A stretch of 9,185 nt of DNA from Acidobacteriota bacterium (GTDB taxonomy: Bacteria; Acidobacteriota; Terriglobia; Terriglobales; Acidobacteriaceae). The notes beneath the pieces were generated by a model. That model had not been told where the DNA came from. It ran no database searches and worked only from the letters and a program-made list of their open reading frames with translations. The DNA lies in the NCBI GenBank assembly GCA_021801945.1, contig JAKABE010000105.1:1-9185 (forward strand), written 5' to 3'. The translations under genes were made by a program, and so were the position numbers. Positions 1 through 5,954 of the stretch are shown here, piece by piece. How positions within the stretch are numbered: the stretch's first letter is position 1; each line of letters starts with the position of its first letter.

Positions 1-96
1 CCGGCCACGCGGATCTACCTTGCGCCCGGCGTGACGGTCGATGTGCAGATGCATGACCGACGCGGCAAGAATCACCAAGCCTGCTTATGGCAATAA
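1..96 (+). CDS. possible 3' end of an upstream gene (partial)
   Basis: Frame 1 is open from the first base of the window to a TAA at 94-96, giving 31 residues. The first part (ATRIYLAPGVTVDVQM) has the alternating hydrophobic pattern of a beta-strand pair and could end a secreted or envelope protein. The last residues (NHQACLWQ) look less natural. No domain can be named from so short a piece, and 31 open codons at a window edge can occur by chance in GC-rich DNA. It is listed only because the window begins inside it. Confidence 0.3.
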   Translation, partial: PATRIYLAPGVTVDVQMHDRRGKNHQACLWQ

Positions 97-185
97 AGCA
101 CGCCGGGCGGCGCGACAATCCTCGATTTTCGCATGGGCCGCGGGCGCGAAGGTCCGGCGCATTTCCAGGACAAGTTCGAAGGAAT

Positions 186-299
186 TTACAAACCCACGGA
201 AATGCGGCCTACATATTCGATCATCTCTTCTTCCTTGAGTCCGATGACGCCCATCGACATCTCGCAGACGTGAATGCGCACGCCGAATTCGGGGGCTTT
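186..299 (-). pseudogene. C-terminal remnant of a DsrE/DsrF-type (sulfur-relay-like) protein
   Basis: Read on the minus strand from 299 to the TAA at 188-186, the translation contains GVRIHVCEMSMGVIGLKEEE followed by MIEYVG. This matches the C-terminal part of DsrE/DrsE-like proteins as I know them: a line of the form 'GVK-hydrophobic-x-A/V-C-x-M-S-M-x-V-M-G-I/L-K-x-E-E-L-I', where the Cys is the conserved thiol. Only about 37 codons are readable. Upstream on the same strand (above position 300) the frame is lost and I could not recover the N-terminal Rossmann-like half with confidence, so the piece looks like a broken or truncated gene. It lies on the same strand as the LolA-like gene at 446-1312 and downstream of it. 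The family assignment rests on this motif alone. The alternative is a fortuitous open stretch. Confidence 0.42.
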
Positions 300-445
300 A
301 TCCGAACATCGACTATGCCGGCGCGGGATCGTTCATCCAGATGATTGGCGAGTTCGAACAGGTGGAGTTCCTGGAAGCCGCGACTTCCTCTCGATGCAGG
401 CAAACCTCGGAGTCTGCCCTGGCACGCACCCGGCGATGCCTGCGT

Positions 446-1312
446 CTAGCGATGGATAATCCGGTAGGTTCCGTAATGGATCGTGAGAACAGCCGTACCT
501 CCAAAGCGTACCCTGGATTTGCTCCGGTTCAGTTGCGGTAACCAGAATCCCTCCACTGGCGCATAGACCTCCTCGATCTCCGTTTTCGTAATCCAGAACG
601 AGGGATTCTTCGCCGGCTGAGCCTCGATTCGCTCCAGCGCGTAATCCGCGGCATCGATCGATATCTTGCCTTTGTAGAGGAACCTGCCGTGCGCGAGTGG
701 GTCGACGAGCAGGATCTGGGCTGGACGGCCATTCACGTTGTCGCTGCCGAGCATCTGAAATCTGTAATTCGTCTCCGTCAGGGCTGTCTCGCTGGGTTTG
801 CGCGATGCTTCCTCCTCGCTTTCCACCGCCCGCTTTAGAACTTTGTCGTACAGCAACCTCGATCCGCTCTGCGAGATGATTCGGAAGCTTTTGCCGGATG
901 CGGCGTCGAAGGTAACTTCCACATCCATCGTCGCTGCAAGAGATTTCGGGAACCCTTCGTACTCCACCGTGTAATGCCGGGTTGACTGGTAACGAATCAA
1001 CTTCTCCGCTCGAACTCGATCGTTTCGCCGCACGTGATGGACGATCTCGATCGCGGTTGGCTTTCCGGCGAAGGCGGCGCTTCCTGCTTGCGACCAAGCC
1101 GCAAACGCGCAAAGCATTGTCACCGCGGCGAGAAGAATCGGGCCGGCCGCCGATGAAATTCGACGCAATCGCGACGCATGTGCATCCACGAAGGTTGGAT
1201 TGCGCGGACGCGGTACCAGGTTGCCAGTCAGGGGCTCTCTCCGCAAACCGGTGCGTAAGCAACGAACACACTCTAGAAAACGCCCCATACGCTTCCGCGC
1301 GATTCCGCCCAT
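446..1312 (-). CDS. LolA-like outer membrane lipoprotein-sorting-type protein, exported
   Basis: The protein is up to 288 residues long. A hydrophobic segment (AAGPILLAAVTMLCAFAAW, roughly residues 54-73) followed by SQAGSAAFAG looks like an uncleaved anchor or a signal peptide with a cleavage site near the SA/AFA residues. The mature part alternates beta-strands (YTVEYEGFP, MDVEVTFDAASGKSFRII, GKISIDAADYALERIEAQPAKNPSFWI, RFGGTAVLTIHYGTYRII), as in the LolA/LolB-like half-barrel that binds lipid acyl chains in the periplasm. I associate the 'DYALERIEAQPAKNPSFWI...FWLP' line with acidobacterial proteins annotated as outer membrane lipoprotein-sorting proteins. The ATG at 1312 has an AGGGA just upstream, but gives an unusually long, Arg-rich stretch before the hydrophobic segment. 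An in-frame GTG at 1189 would give a conventional signal peptide and about 247 residues. No partner gene is adjacent. The true substrate is unknown. Confidence 0.72.
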   Translation of the reverse strand: MGGIARKRMGRFLECVRCLRTGLRREPLTGNLVPRPRNPTFVDAHASRLRRISSAAGPILLAAVTMLCAFAAWSQAGSAAFAGKPTAIEIVHHVRRNDRVRAEKLIRYQSTRHYTVEYEGFPKSLAATMDVEVTFDAASGKSFRIISQSGSRLLYDKVLKRAVESEEEASRKPSETALTETNYRFQMLGSDNVNGRPAQILLVDPLAHGRFLYKGKISIDAADYALERIEAQPAKNPSFWITKTEIEEVYAPVEGFWLPQLNRSKSRVRFGGTAVLTIHYGTYRIIHR

Positions 1313-1500
1313 TCTTCCCTATCAATTTTCCGGAGCCACAAAGAATTCACAGCGCTGTGCGACAACCAACCCCCGTTTCCCGCGTATCAACCTTCATTGC
1401 CGGTCTTCCCGGTGTTGCCGAAAAATCAGTTGTTGGCTGCAATGAGCTCCTGCGGAAAGAGTGCCCCTGCTTCCCCGAGGGTTGTACGCCCCAGGCAGGA

Positions 1501-1858
1501 ACCGGCCTGGATATCGGTGCGGCTGAAGTCGGATGCGGCGCAGTCGCCCGGCTCCAGGAACTGGACCGCATGGCTGCCGCGTTGCCGGCTTCGATGCTTC
1601 GCCGGCTTTGATCGGCTACGCGCGCGGGCATCTGCCCCGGGGCAATGGGTCCGTCGCTGCGGCTGCGGTGCTCGAACCCTGCCGCCCTATGATTTCGCCG
1701 TGTCCAGCGGCGTGTTCCTTTAGTTTCCTTCTCTGGGCTACACCGGCCGCGTTCTCGAGCGAATGGTGCGCAAAGCCGCCCGCTCGATGCGGCTCTCAGT
1801 GACGTTCGCATTGGCTCCATTGATGCGCGGAAAGGTGAATTTGCCACCTAAACAGTAA
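1501..1858 (+). pseudogene. decayed class I SAM-dependent methyltransferase
   Basis: Three consecutive pieces of one methyltransferase can be read in order in three frames. Frame 1 at 1501-1563 reads GLDIGAAEVGCGAVARLQEL, the glycine-rich SAM-binding motif I region. Frame 3 at about 1575-1676 reads CRVAGFDASPALIGYARGHL, the acidic motif II loop (here FDAS), continuing to VLE. Frame 2 at 1682-1858 reads PPYDFAVSSGVFL, then an in-frame TAG at 1721-1723, then FPSLGYTGRVLERMVRKAAR and a divergent tail to TAA at 1856-1858. In intact relatives the segment runs SxSVFxYFPxLxYAxxVLxxMLRKA, so the TAG sits where Tyr is expected. Each frame change is explained by one lost base, near 1564-1574 and near 1677-1681. 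No intact N-terminus was found in 1313-1500, where nothing else is evident. It lies directly before the acyltransferase gene. The substrate is unknown. Confidence 0.62.
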
Positions 1859-1897
1859 TATTGTTGAGGAAGACTTCTGACCTCACACAGACAAGCC

Positions 1898-2905
1898 ATG
1901 AAGCAAATTCCCACCCTCGACGGCTGGCGCGGCATCGCCATATTGATGGTGCTCGCCGACCACGCAACCATTGCGGCACTGCAGCGCTATCCGCATCCGT
2001 GGATGCGGATCGGGCTTCATGGGGTGACTTTGTTCTTCGTGCTGTCCGGCTTTCTGATTACTTCGAACCTGCTGGCTGGACCTATCGATCTCAAGAAGTT
2101 CTACATCCGGCGATTCTTTCGCTTGATGCCTACCGCCTGGACATTCCTGGCTGCTCTGCTGCTCCTCAATCTGTCGGGAATTCACTGTACAAGTTGGAGA
2201 GAGATTCGCGGCTGTCTGTTCTTTTACCGCAACTTTCAGGGGAACTTGGGCACTGCGGGCCACTTCTGGTCCCTTTCGATCGAAGAGCAGTTTTACCTCG
2301 TCTGGCCGGCTTTGCTGCTCCTTTTCGGCGTTCGCCGTTGCCGCTGGATTGCGCTCGCCGGCGCCGCATCGGTCGCGGCCTATCGATTCGCATTCTGGAG
2401 GCACTACGAACAAGGTCTGCTTTACACACGCACAGAAGTCCGGGCAGACGCCCTGCTCCTTGGCTGCATGTTCGCGCTGCTGCGCAACGACCCCGCCATT
2501 CGCGAAAAGCTGAACCGCTGGTCGGAACTCCTGGCTGTGCCCGCCGCAGGTGCCTTTCTGATCGCCATCGCCACATCCTACACCCTTCAACCGCTCTGGG
2601 AATCCGCGGCTGTCGGGGCCCTCTTGATCTTCACTTCGCTTCACCCTGCCGCGCTGGTTTCCAGGCTCCTCGAGTGGAAACCGCTCGCATGGCTCGGCAC
2701 TCTTTCCTACACCATTTACATCTGGCAGGAGCCGTTTACTGTTTTCCACGGCAAATGGCTCTTCGTTGCCGGCGGCTTCATCTTTCCGGCGTTCGTGCTG
2801 GCTTCTCATTTCCTCGTCGAGCGCCCAATGAGGAAGTTCGGCCGGCGAATCGCAGAGAATCAACGGCGCCACCGGGTGCTCGAGGCCGCTCCCCAAACCG
2901 GCTAA
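1898..2905 (+). CDS. acyltransferase 3 family membrane protein (OafA/YrhL-like)
   Basis: This 335-residue integral membrane protein of the acyltransferase 3 family is predicted to move acetyl or another acyl group onto a sugar or other envelope acceptor. Family hallmarks appear in order: TLDGWRGIAIL (residues 6-16) in the first membrane helix with His22 shortly after; FFVLSGFLIT (46-55); the basic FYIRRFFRLMP (68-78); HFWSLSIEEQFYLVWP (122-137); RADALLLGC (182-190); and SYTIYIWQEPF from residue 270, followed by the terminal HFLVERPMRKF. About ten hydrophobic helices alternate through the sequence. The length is at the short end of the family, with no fused SGNH domain. The ATG at 1898 is chosen because family alignments begin at 'IPTLDGWRG'. 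No close Shine-Dalgarno is seen; the nearest purine run, GAGGA, is at 1866-1870. The decayed methyltransferase just upstream suggests the two may once have been part of a glycan-decorating cluster. The acceptor cannot be told from sequence. Confidence 0.92.
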   Translation: MKQIPTLDGWRGIAILMVLADHATIAALQRYPHPWMRIGLHGVTLFFVLSGFLITSNLLAGPIDLKKFYIRRFFRLMPTAWTFLAALLLLNLSGIHCTSWREIRGCLFFYRNFQGNLGTAGHFWSLSIEEQFYLVWPALLLLFGVRRCRWIALAGAASVAAYRFAFWRHYEQGLLYTRTEVRADALLLGCMFALLRNDPAIREKLNRWSELLAVPAAGAFLIAIATSYTLQPLWESAAVGALLIFTSLHPAALVSRLLEWKPLAWLGTLSYTIYIWQEPFTVFHGKWLFVAGGFIFPAFVLASHFLVERPMRKFGRRIAENQRRHRVLEAAPQTG

Positions 2906-3151
2906 CCACGGTGCCACCCTGCTGCCTCAAAGCATTTCCACTGCGCCGCGTAGTCGGAGACCGTCCACGATATCATGTTGCTGATCGTGGCCTACAAGCA
3001 CCTGTACGCTGCCGCGAGTTTGAATGCATCGCAATTGCTTTGTTAGATTCGCCTGCGGTAGCCGAGTACGCGTCGGCGTAAACCGGCTGGCCTCCGTGGA
3101 AGTGTTGCCGTCCTTCGCGTCATGAGCCACTGTCACTGGAGTGAAGGTGCG
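2906..3151 (+). other. intergenic region with two small inverted repeats
   Basis: No convincing gene is present between the acyltransferase stop and the HugZ-like start. Two perfect short inverted repeats are visible. CCACGAT at 2965-2971 pairs with ATCGTGG at 2984-2990 across a 12-nt loop. TACGC at 3067-3071 pairs with GCGTA at 3076-3080 across 4 nt. Neither is followed by a T-run, so neither is a canonical terminator. Either could be an operator or chance. The nine bases AAACCGGCT occur at both 2895-2903 and 3080-3088 in direct orientation. Confidence 0.35.
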
Positions 3152-3952
3152 ATGAAAATAAACCCGGACTCTGCTTCCCGCCAACATGCCCGCACGGGGC
3201 CGCAGCCGCCCCAACTGCCTGAACCGAGCTACGCGGAGCGCGTCCGCACTCTATTTTCCCGGCAGAGCATGGGAACGCTGTCGACGCTGTCGCGGAAGCG
3301 AGAGGGCTTTCCTTTCGGTTCGCTGATGCCGTATGCCCTGGATGCGGAAGGGCGGCCCGTTTTTCTGATCAGCAGCTTGGCAATGCACACCCAGAACCTG
3401 AAATCCGATCCGCGGGCCAGCCTGTTTGTGCTGCAGGGCGGGGCCGGCGAAGATCCGCTCGGAGCCGCGCGAGCTACGTTGGTTGGCGAAGTCAGGGCCG
3501 TGCCGGAGACGGATGGGACCGATGTGCGCCGGCTCTACCTGGCAAAGCATCCCAACAGCCAATACTGGGTTGATTTTGCCGACTTCAGCTTTTTCCGGCT
3601 CCAGGTGCTGGAGGTTTATTACGTGGGCGGCTTTGGCGTGATGGGCTGGGTGGAGGCTGCGGAGTACGAACAGGCGCTGCCCGACCCGCTAGCCCCGGCG
3701 GCGGAGGAAATCATGGCGCACATGAACGCGGATCACGCCGACGCCATGATCCTGCTGGCCCACACCCACGCGGGAATCCAGGCAACCGAGGCCGCAATGA
3801 CCGCAGTGGACCGGCTCGGGTTCCATCTCCGGCTGAAGACCGCGGAAGGCATGAAGGGGATTCGCATCAACTATCCCGGCGAAGTGAGAAGTCCGCAGGA
3901 GCTCCGGAAAGCCTTGGTGGAGATGGTGCGGCGCACCAGAGGGGGCGTGTGA
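3152..3952 (+). CDS. HugZ-like pyridoxamine 5'-phosphate oxidase-fold protein with C-terminal DUF2470
   Basis: This 266-residue, probably cytoplasmic protein has two domains. Residues about 25-175 form a PNPOx-like split beta-barrel: an N-terminal helix [20 protein letters not shown], then [22 protein letters not shown], then [10 protein letters not shown] and a barrel-closing [12 protein letters not shown]. Residues about 183-262 are DUF2470, with its signature [10 protein letters not shown] at 190-199. The same architecture is found in the heme-handling HugZ/HutZ family and the plant glutamyl-tRNA reductase-binding protein, so a role in heme or tetrapyrrole metabolism is the best guess, but FMN- or F420-type oxidoreductase activity is equally open. 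The ATG at 3152 is preferred over 3122 because GGAG (3138-3141) and GAAGG (3143-3147) precede it and the family N-terminus starts later. The stop overlaps the GTG start of the next gene, so translation of the two is probably coupled. Confidence 0.85.
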   Translation: MKINPDSASRQHARTGPQPPQLPEPSYAERVRTLFSRQSMGTLSTLSRKREGFPFGSLMPYALDAEGRPVFLISSLAMHTQNLKSDPRASLFVLQGGAGEDPLGAARATLVGEVRAVPETDGTDVRRLYLAKHPNSQYWVDFADFSFFRLQVLEVYYVGGFGVMGWVEAAEYEQALPDPLAPAAEEIMAHMNADHADAMILLAHTHAGIQATEAAMTAVDRLGFHLRLKTAEGMKGIRINYPGEVRSPQELRKALVEMVRRTRGGV

Positions 3953-5754
3953 ATCCTGCGGCCAGACTGACGGCACGGAAGCGGCGCGAGACGCAATCCG
4001 GGAATCTCCGTATTCCGCAAACCGGCCGTGTTAAGAGGGCTCCTGCTGGAACTTCGCAGGAAACCGCCGTCATCGTCGGCGCCGGACCGGCAGGATTGAC
4101 TGCAGCCCTGGAATTCTGCCGCAAATCCTCCATTCGTCCCATCGTGCTTGAGGCCAGCGGTCGCATTGGCGGCATCTCCTGCACCATTCGCCATAATGGC
4201 AACCGAATCGATCTCGGCGGCCACCGCTTTTTTTCCAAGTCGGATCGCGTGATGGACTGGTGGTTGGAGATCATGCCGGTTGCCGCGGAAGGCCAAGACG
4301 GACCCGCCTGTATCTCGTATCGGAACCAGCGGCGGCCAGTCGAAAACCTGCCCGGGAATCGCAGCGGAGTTCCGGACGATCCGGATTGCGTCATGCTCGT
4401 GCGCCCGCGCAAGAGCCGCATCTATTTCATGCGCTCGTTTTTCGACTATCCTCTTTCCCTTTCCCCGGGGACTCTGCGCCGCCTGGGATTCTTGCGTACC
4501 CTCCGCATGCTCGCCAGCTATCTCAAGGCCCAGATCCGCCCACTCCGTCCGCAAAAATCGCTCCGGGATTTTCTCGTCAACCGCTTCGGCCGCGAGCTTT
4601 ATCTCACTTTCTTCAAGAGCTATACGGAAAAAGTGTGGGGCGTTCCCTGCGAACAGCTCTCCGCGGCATGGGGGGAGCAGCGAATCAAGGGCCTCTCGCT
4701 GCGCACGGCGGCTACGCACTGTCTCAGGAAACTCTTCGACCGGGAAAAAACTTCAGGCGACATCCGTCAGAAGAACTCTGAAACCTCTCTGATCGAGCAG
4801 TTTCTATATCCCAAGTATGGGCCCGGCCAGCTATGGGAGCGGGTTGCCAAACTGGTGGAAGAAGCCGGGGGTGAAATCCGCCTGGGCTGGAAGGTTGCAG
4901 CCATTCACGTCGAGAAAGACGAGGACGGCGCGGAGCGGGTCGTCTCGGTAGAGGCGCGCAATCCGCAGGGCGAGCAGGTCACGATTCCCGGCGACTATTT
5001 TTTCTCCACCATGCCCGTCCGCGAGCTGATTCGCGCTGTCGATGCACCGGCGCCGCCCGACATTCAGTCCATCGCCGACGGGCTCCAGTATCGCGACTTC
5101 ATCACCGTCGGCCTGCTCGTCGACCGGCTGCTCATTACCGAGCCGGATGGCTCGCCCATCAAGGACACCTGGATCTATATTCAGGAGCCGGATGTGCTGG
5201 TGGGACGCCTGCAGATCTTCAACAACTGGAGTCCGCACATGGTGGCCGATCCATCCAAGGTGTGGATCGGACTTGAATATTTCTGTTACGACAGCGATCC
5301 ACTGTGGAAGATGGCGGATGCCGATCTTGCCCGGTTCGCCATCGGGGAAGTGGCGTCGATCGGCATTCTCAATTCCGCCGAGGTTCGCGACTTTTGCGTC
5401 TTCCGCGTGCCCAAGACCTATCCCGCCTATTTCGGCGCCTACGAACATTTCGACAAGATCGTCCGCTACATGGAACGCTACGAGAACCTGTTTCTGGTTG
5501 GCCGCAACGGCATGCACAAGTACAACAACCAGGACCACTCCATGCTTACCGCAATGATGGCCGTCGATAACATCCTGGCCGGAGTCAAGAGCAAGCAGAA
5601 CCTATGGGATGTAAATACCGAACAGGAATACCACGAGCAGAAAACAGCGCCCTCGCGTGGGTCTGATGCTGTCCCGGCGACTGCGATTCGCAGGCCGGGA
5701 CCCGCCGCCGGATCGCTGCATGACCAAGCTGGATTCGCTCGGGGCCCTGCCTGA
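3949..5754 (+). CDS. FAD-dependent oxidoreductase (amine oxidase / protoporphyrinogen oxidase / UGM-like superfamily)
   Basis: A 601-residue flavoprotein. [10 protein letters not shown] at residues 41-50 is the dinucleotide-binding GxGxxG. VLEAS (66-70) supplies the acidic residue for the FAD ribose, and GRIGG plus DLGGHRFF (71-95) are the second FAD signature shared with UDP-galactopyranose mutases and protoporphyrinogen oxidase-like enzymes. The middle ([19 protein letters not shown]) and the C-terminal FAD-binding segment ([17 protein letters not shown], about 526-542) fit a group usually annotated as NAD(P)/FAD-dependent oxidoreductase and often found near polysaccharide genes. The substrate is not identifiable. 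The GTG start overlaps the previous stop (GTGA), indicating translational coupling. About 38 residues precede the FAD motif, and no better in-frame start is seen. Homologues, as I know them, end shortly after a [15 protein letters not shown] sequence. Here 36 more residues (566-601), low-complexity and Pro/Arg/Ala-rich, follow and are encoded by a strong hairpin. Confidence 0.88.
   Translation: MNPAARLTARKRRETQSGNLRIPQTGRVKRAPAGTSQETAVIVGAGPAGLTAALEFCRKSSIRPIVLEASGRIGGISCTIRHNGNRIDLGGHRFFSKSDRVMDWWLEIMPVAAEGQDGPACISYRNQRRPVENLPGNRSGVPDDPDCVMLVRPRKSRIYFMRSFFDYPLSLSPGTLRRLGFLRTLRMLASYLKAQIRPLRPQKSLRDFLVNRFGRELYLTFFKSYTEKVWGVPCEQLSAAWGEQRIKGLSLRTAATHCLRKLFDREKTSGDIRQKNSETSLIEQFLYPKYGPGQLWERVAKLVEEAGGEIRLGWKVAAIHVEKDEDGAERVVSVEARNPQGEQVTIPGDYFFSTMPVRELIRAVDAPAPPDIQSIADGLQYRDFITVGLLVDRLLITEPDGSPIKDTWIYIQEPDVLVGRLQIFNNWSPHMVADPSKVWIGLEYFCYDSDPLWKMADADLARFAIGEVASIGILNSAEVRDFCVFRVPKTYPAYFGAYEHFDKIVRYMERYENLFLVGRNGMHKYNNQDHSMLTAMMAVDNILAGVKSKQNLWDVNTEQEYHEQKTAPSRGSDAVPATAIRRPGPAAGSLHDQAGFARGPA
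5671..5701. repeat. REP-like 31-nt hairpin within the 3' end of the oxidoreductase gene
   Basis: Outer arms GTCCCGGC (5671-5678) and GCCGGGAC (5694-5701) are perfectly complementary. Inside them CTGCG (5681-5685) pairs with CGCAG (5689-5693) around an ATT loop, with only the two bases GA (5679-5680) bulged. That gives 13 base pairs, mostly G-C. No T-run follows, so it is not a classical rho-independent terminator. It resembles REP-type palindromes that usually sit between genes, yet here it lies in the frame of the gene's unusual C-terminal tail. Confidence 0.7.
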
Positions 5755-5762
5755 TGGATTCC

Positions 5763-5779
5763 AGGCGTAAGCGCCTTTG
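5763..5779 (+). terminator. weak terminator-like hairpin after the oxidoreductase stop
   Basis: AGGCG (5763-5767) and CGCCT (5772-5776) pair around TAAG, and a short TTTG follows, nine bases after the stop codon at 5752-5754. The stem is only five pairs and the T-run three, so termination would be inefficient. The position right after the stop is the main support. Confidence 0.3.
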
Positions 5780-5813
5780 CTCCCTTCGGCTTTTCCCAGC
5801 GCACTCCCTTCGG
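5780..5813 (+). repeat. short direct repeat CTCCCTTCGG
   Basis: The ten bases CTCCCTTCGG occur at 5780-5789 and again at 5804-5813, a 24-base period, in the gap between the oxidoreductase and fucosidase genes. There are only two copies, so this may be a remnant of an intergenic repeat or chance. Confidence 0.35.
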
Positions 5814-5849
5814 ACGCCAACGCCAGCTCCAGGCCGCCGCTCCCCCAAC

Positions 5850-5879
5850 TTGACATCCGCCCGTCATGCCCTCTCTAAT
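5850..5879 (+). promoter_or_regulatory. sigma70-like promoter for the fucosidase gene
   Basis: A perfect -35 hexamer TTGACA (5850-5855) is followed after 18 bases by TCTAAT (5874-5879), one mismatch from the -10 consensus. The expected transcription start is near 5886-5890, about 65 bases before the fucosidase ATG. It lies outside both flanking coding regions, after the preceding gene's stop, so the fucosidase and isomerase genes probably have their own promoter. Confidence 0.6.
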
Positions 5880-5889
5880 GACCGCACCG

Positions 5890-5919
5890 ACGTTTTCGTA
5901 AACGTTATCGTTAGCGATA
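5890..5919. promoter_or_regulatory. tandem palindromic operator, possibly for a LacI-type repressor
   Basis: Two palindromes abut exactly. ACGTTT (5890-5895) pairs with AAACGT (5900-5905) around TCGT, and TATCG (5906-5910) pairs with CGATA (5915-5919) around TTAG. Across their junction, GTAAACGTTATC (5898-5909) is centred on CG with an AACGTT core, the arrangement typical of LacI-family operators. The site lies at or just after the predicted transcription start, where a bound repressor would block initiation or elongation. The regulator gene is not in the window, so the family is an inference. Confidence 0.55.
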
Positions 5920-5954
5920 GTCAAAATCTCTCGTATCGAGGATCGGAATCGACC

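Noticed and set aside
299..400. + strand open stretch YPNIDYAGAGSFIQMIGEFE
   Set aside because: It looks protein-like locally but has no start, no family match, and ends in Arg/Ser-rich sequence. The adjacent minus-strand DsrE-like motif is the better explanation of this area.
333..1325. 330-codon minus strand frame overlapping the LolA-like gene
   Set aside because: It is a different frame from the one with a signal segment and beta-strand pattern. Arg/Ser-rich shadow.
982..1611. 209-codon + strand frame opposite the LolA-like gene start
   Set aside because: Most of it is antisense shadow. Only its last part (from 1501) is meaningful, and that belongs to the methyltransferase remnant.
2975..3046. 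23-codon ORF beginning MLLIVAYKHLY
   Set aside because: No Shine-Dalgarno, no recognisable family, and it overlaps an inverted repeat. Too short to support.
1861..3081. 406-codon + strand frame overlapping the acyltransferase
   Set aside because: It is out of frame with the clearly recognisable acyltransferase 3 protein and has no motif of its own.
5754..5954. N-terminal extension of the fucosidase reading frame
   Set aside because: The stretch contains the promoter and operator palindromes and lacks protein-like character. The Tat signal begins at the ATG at 5955.
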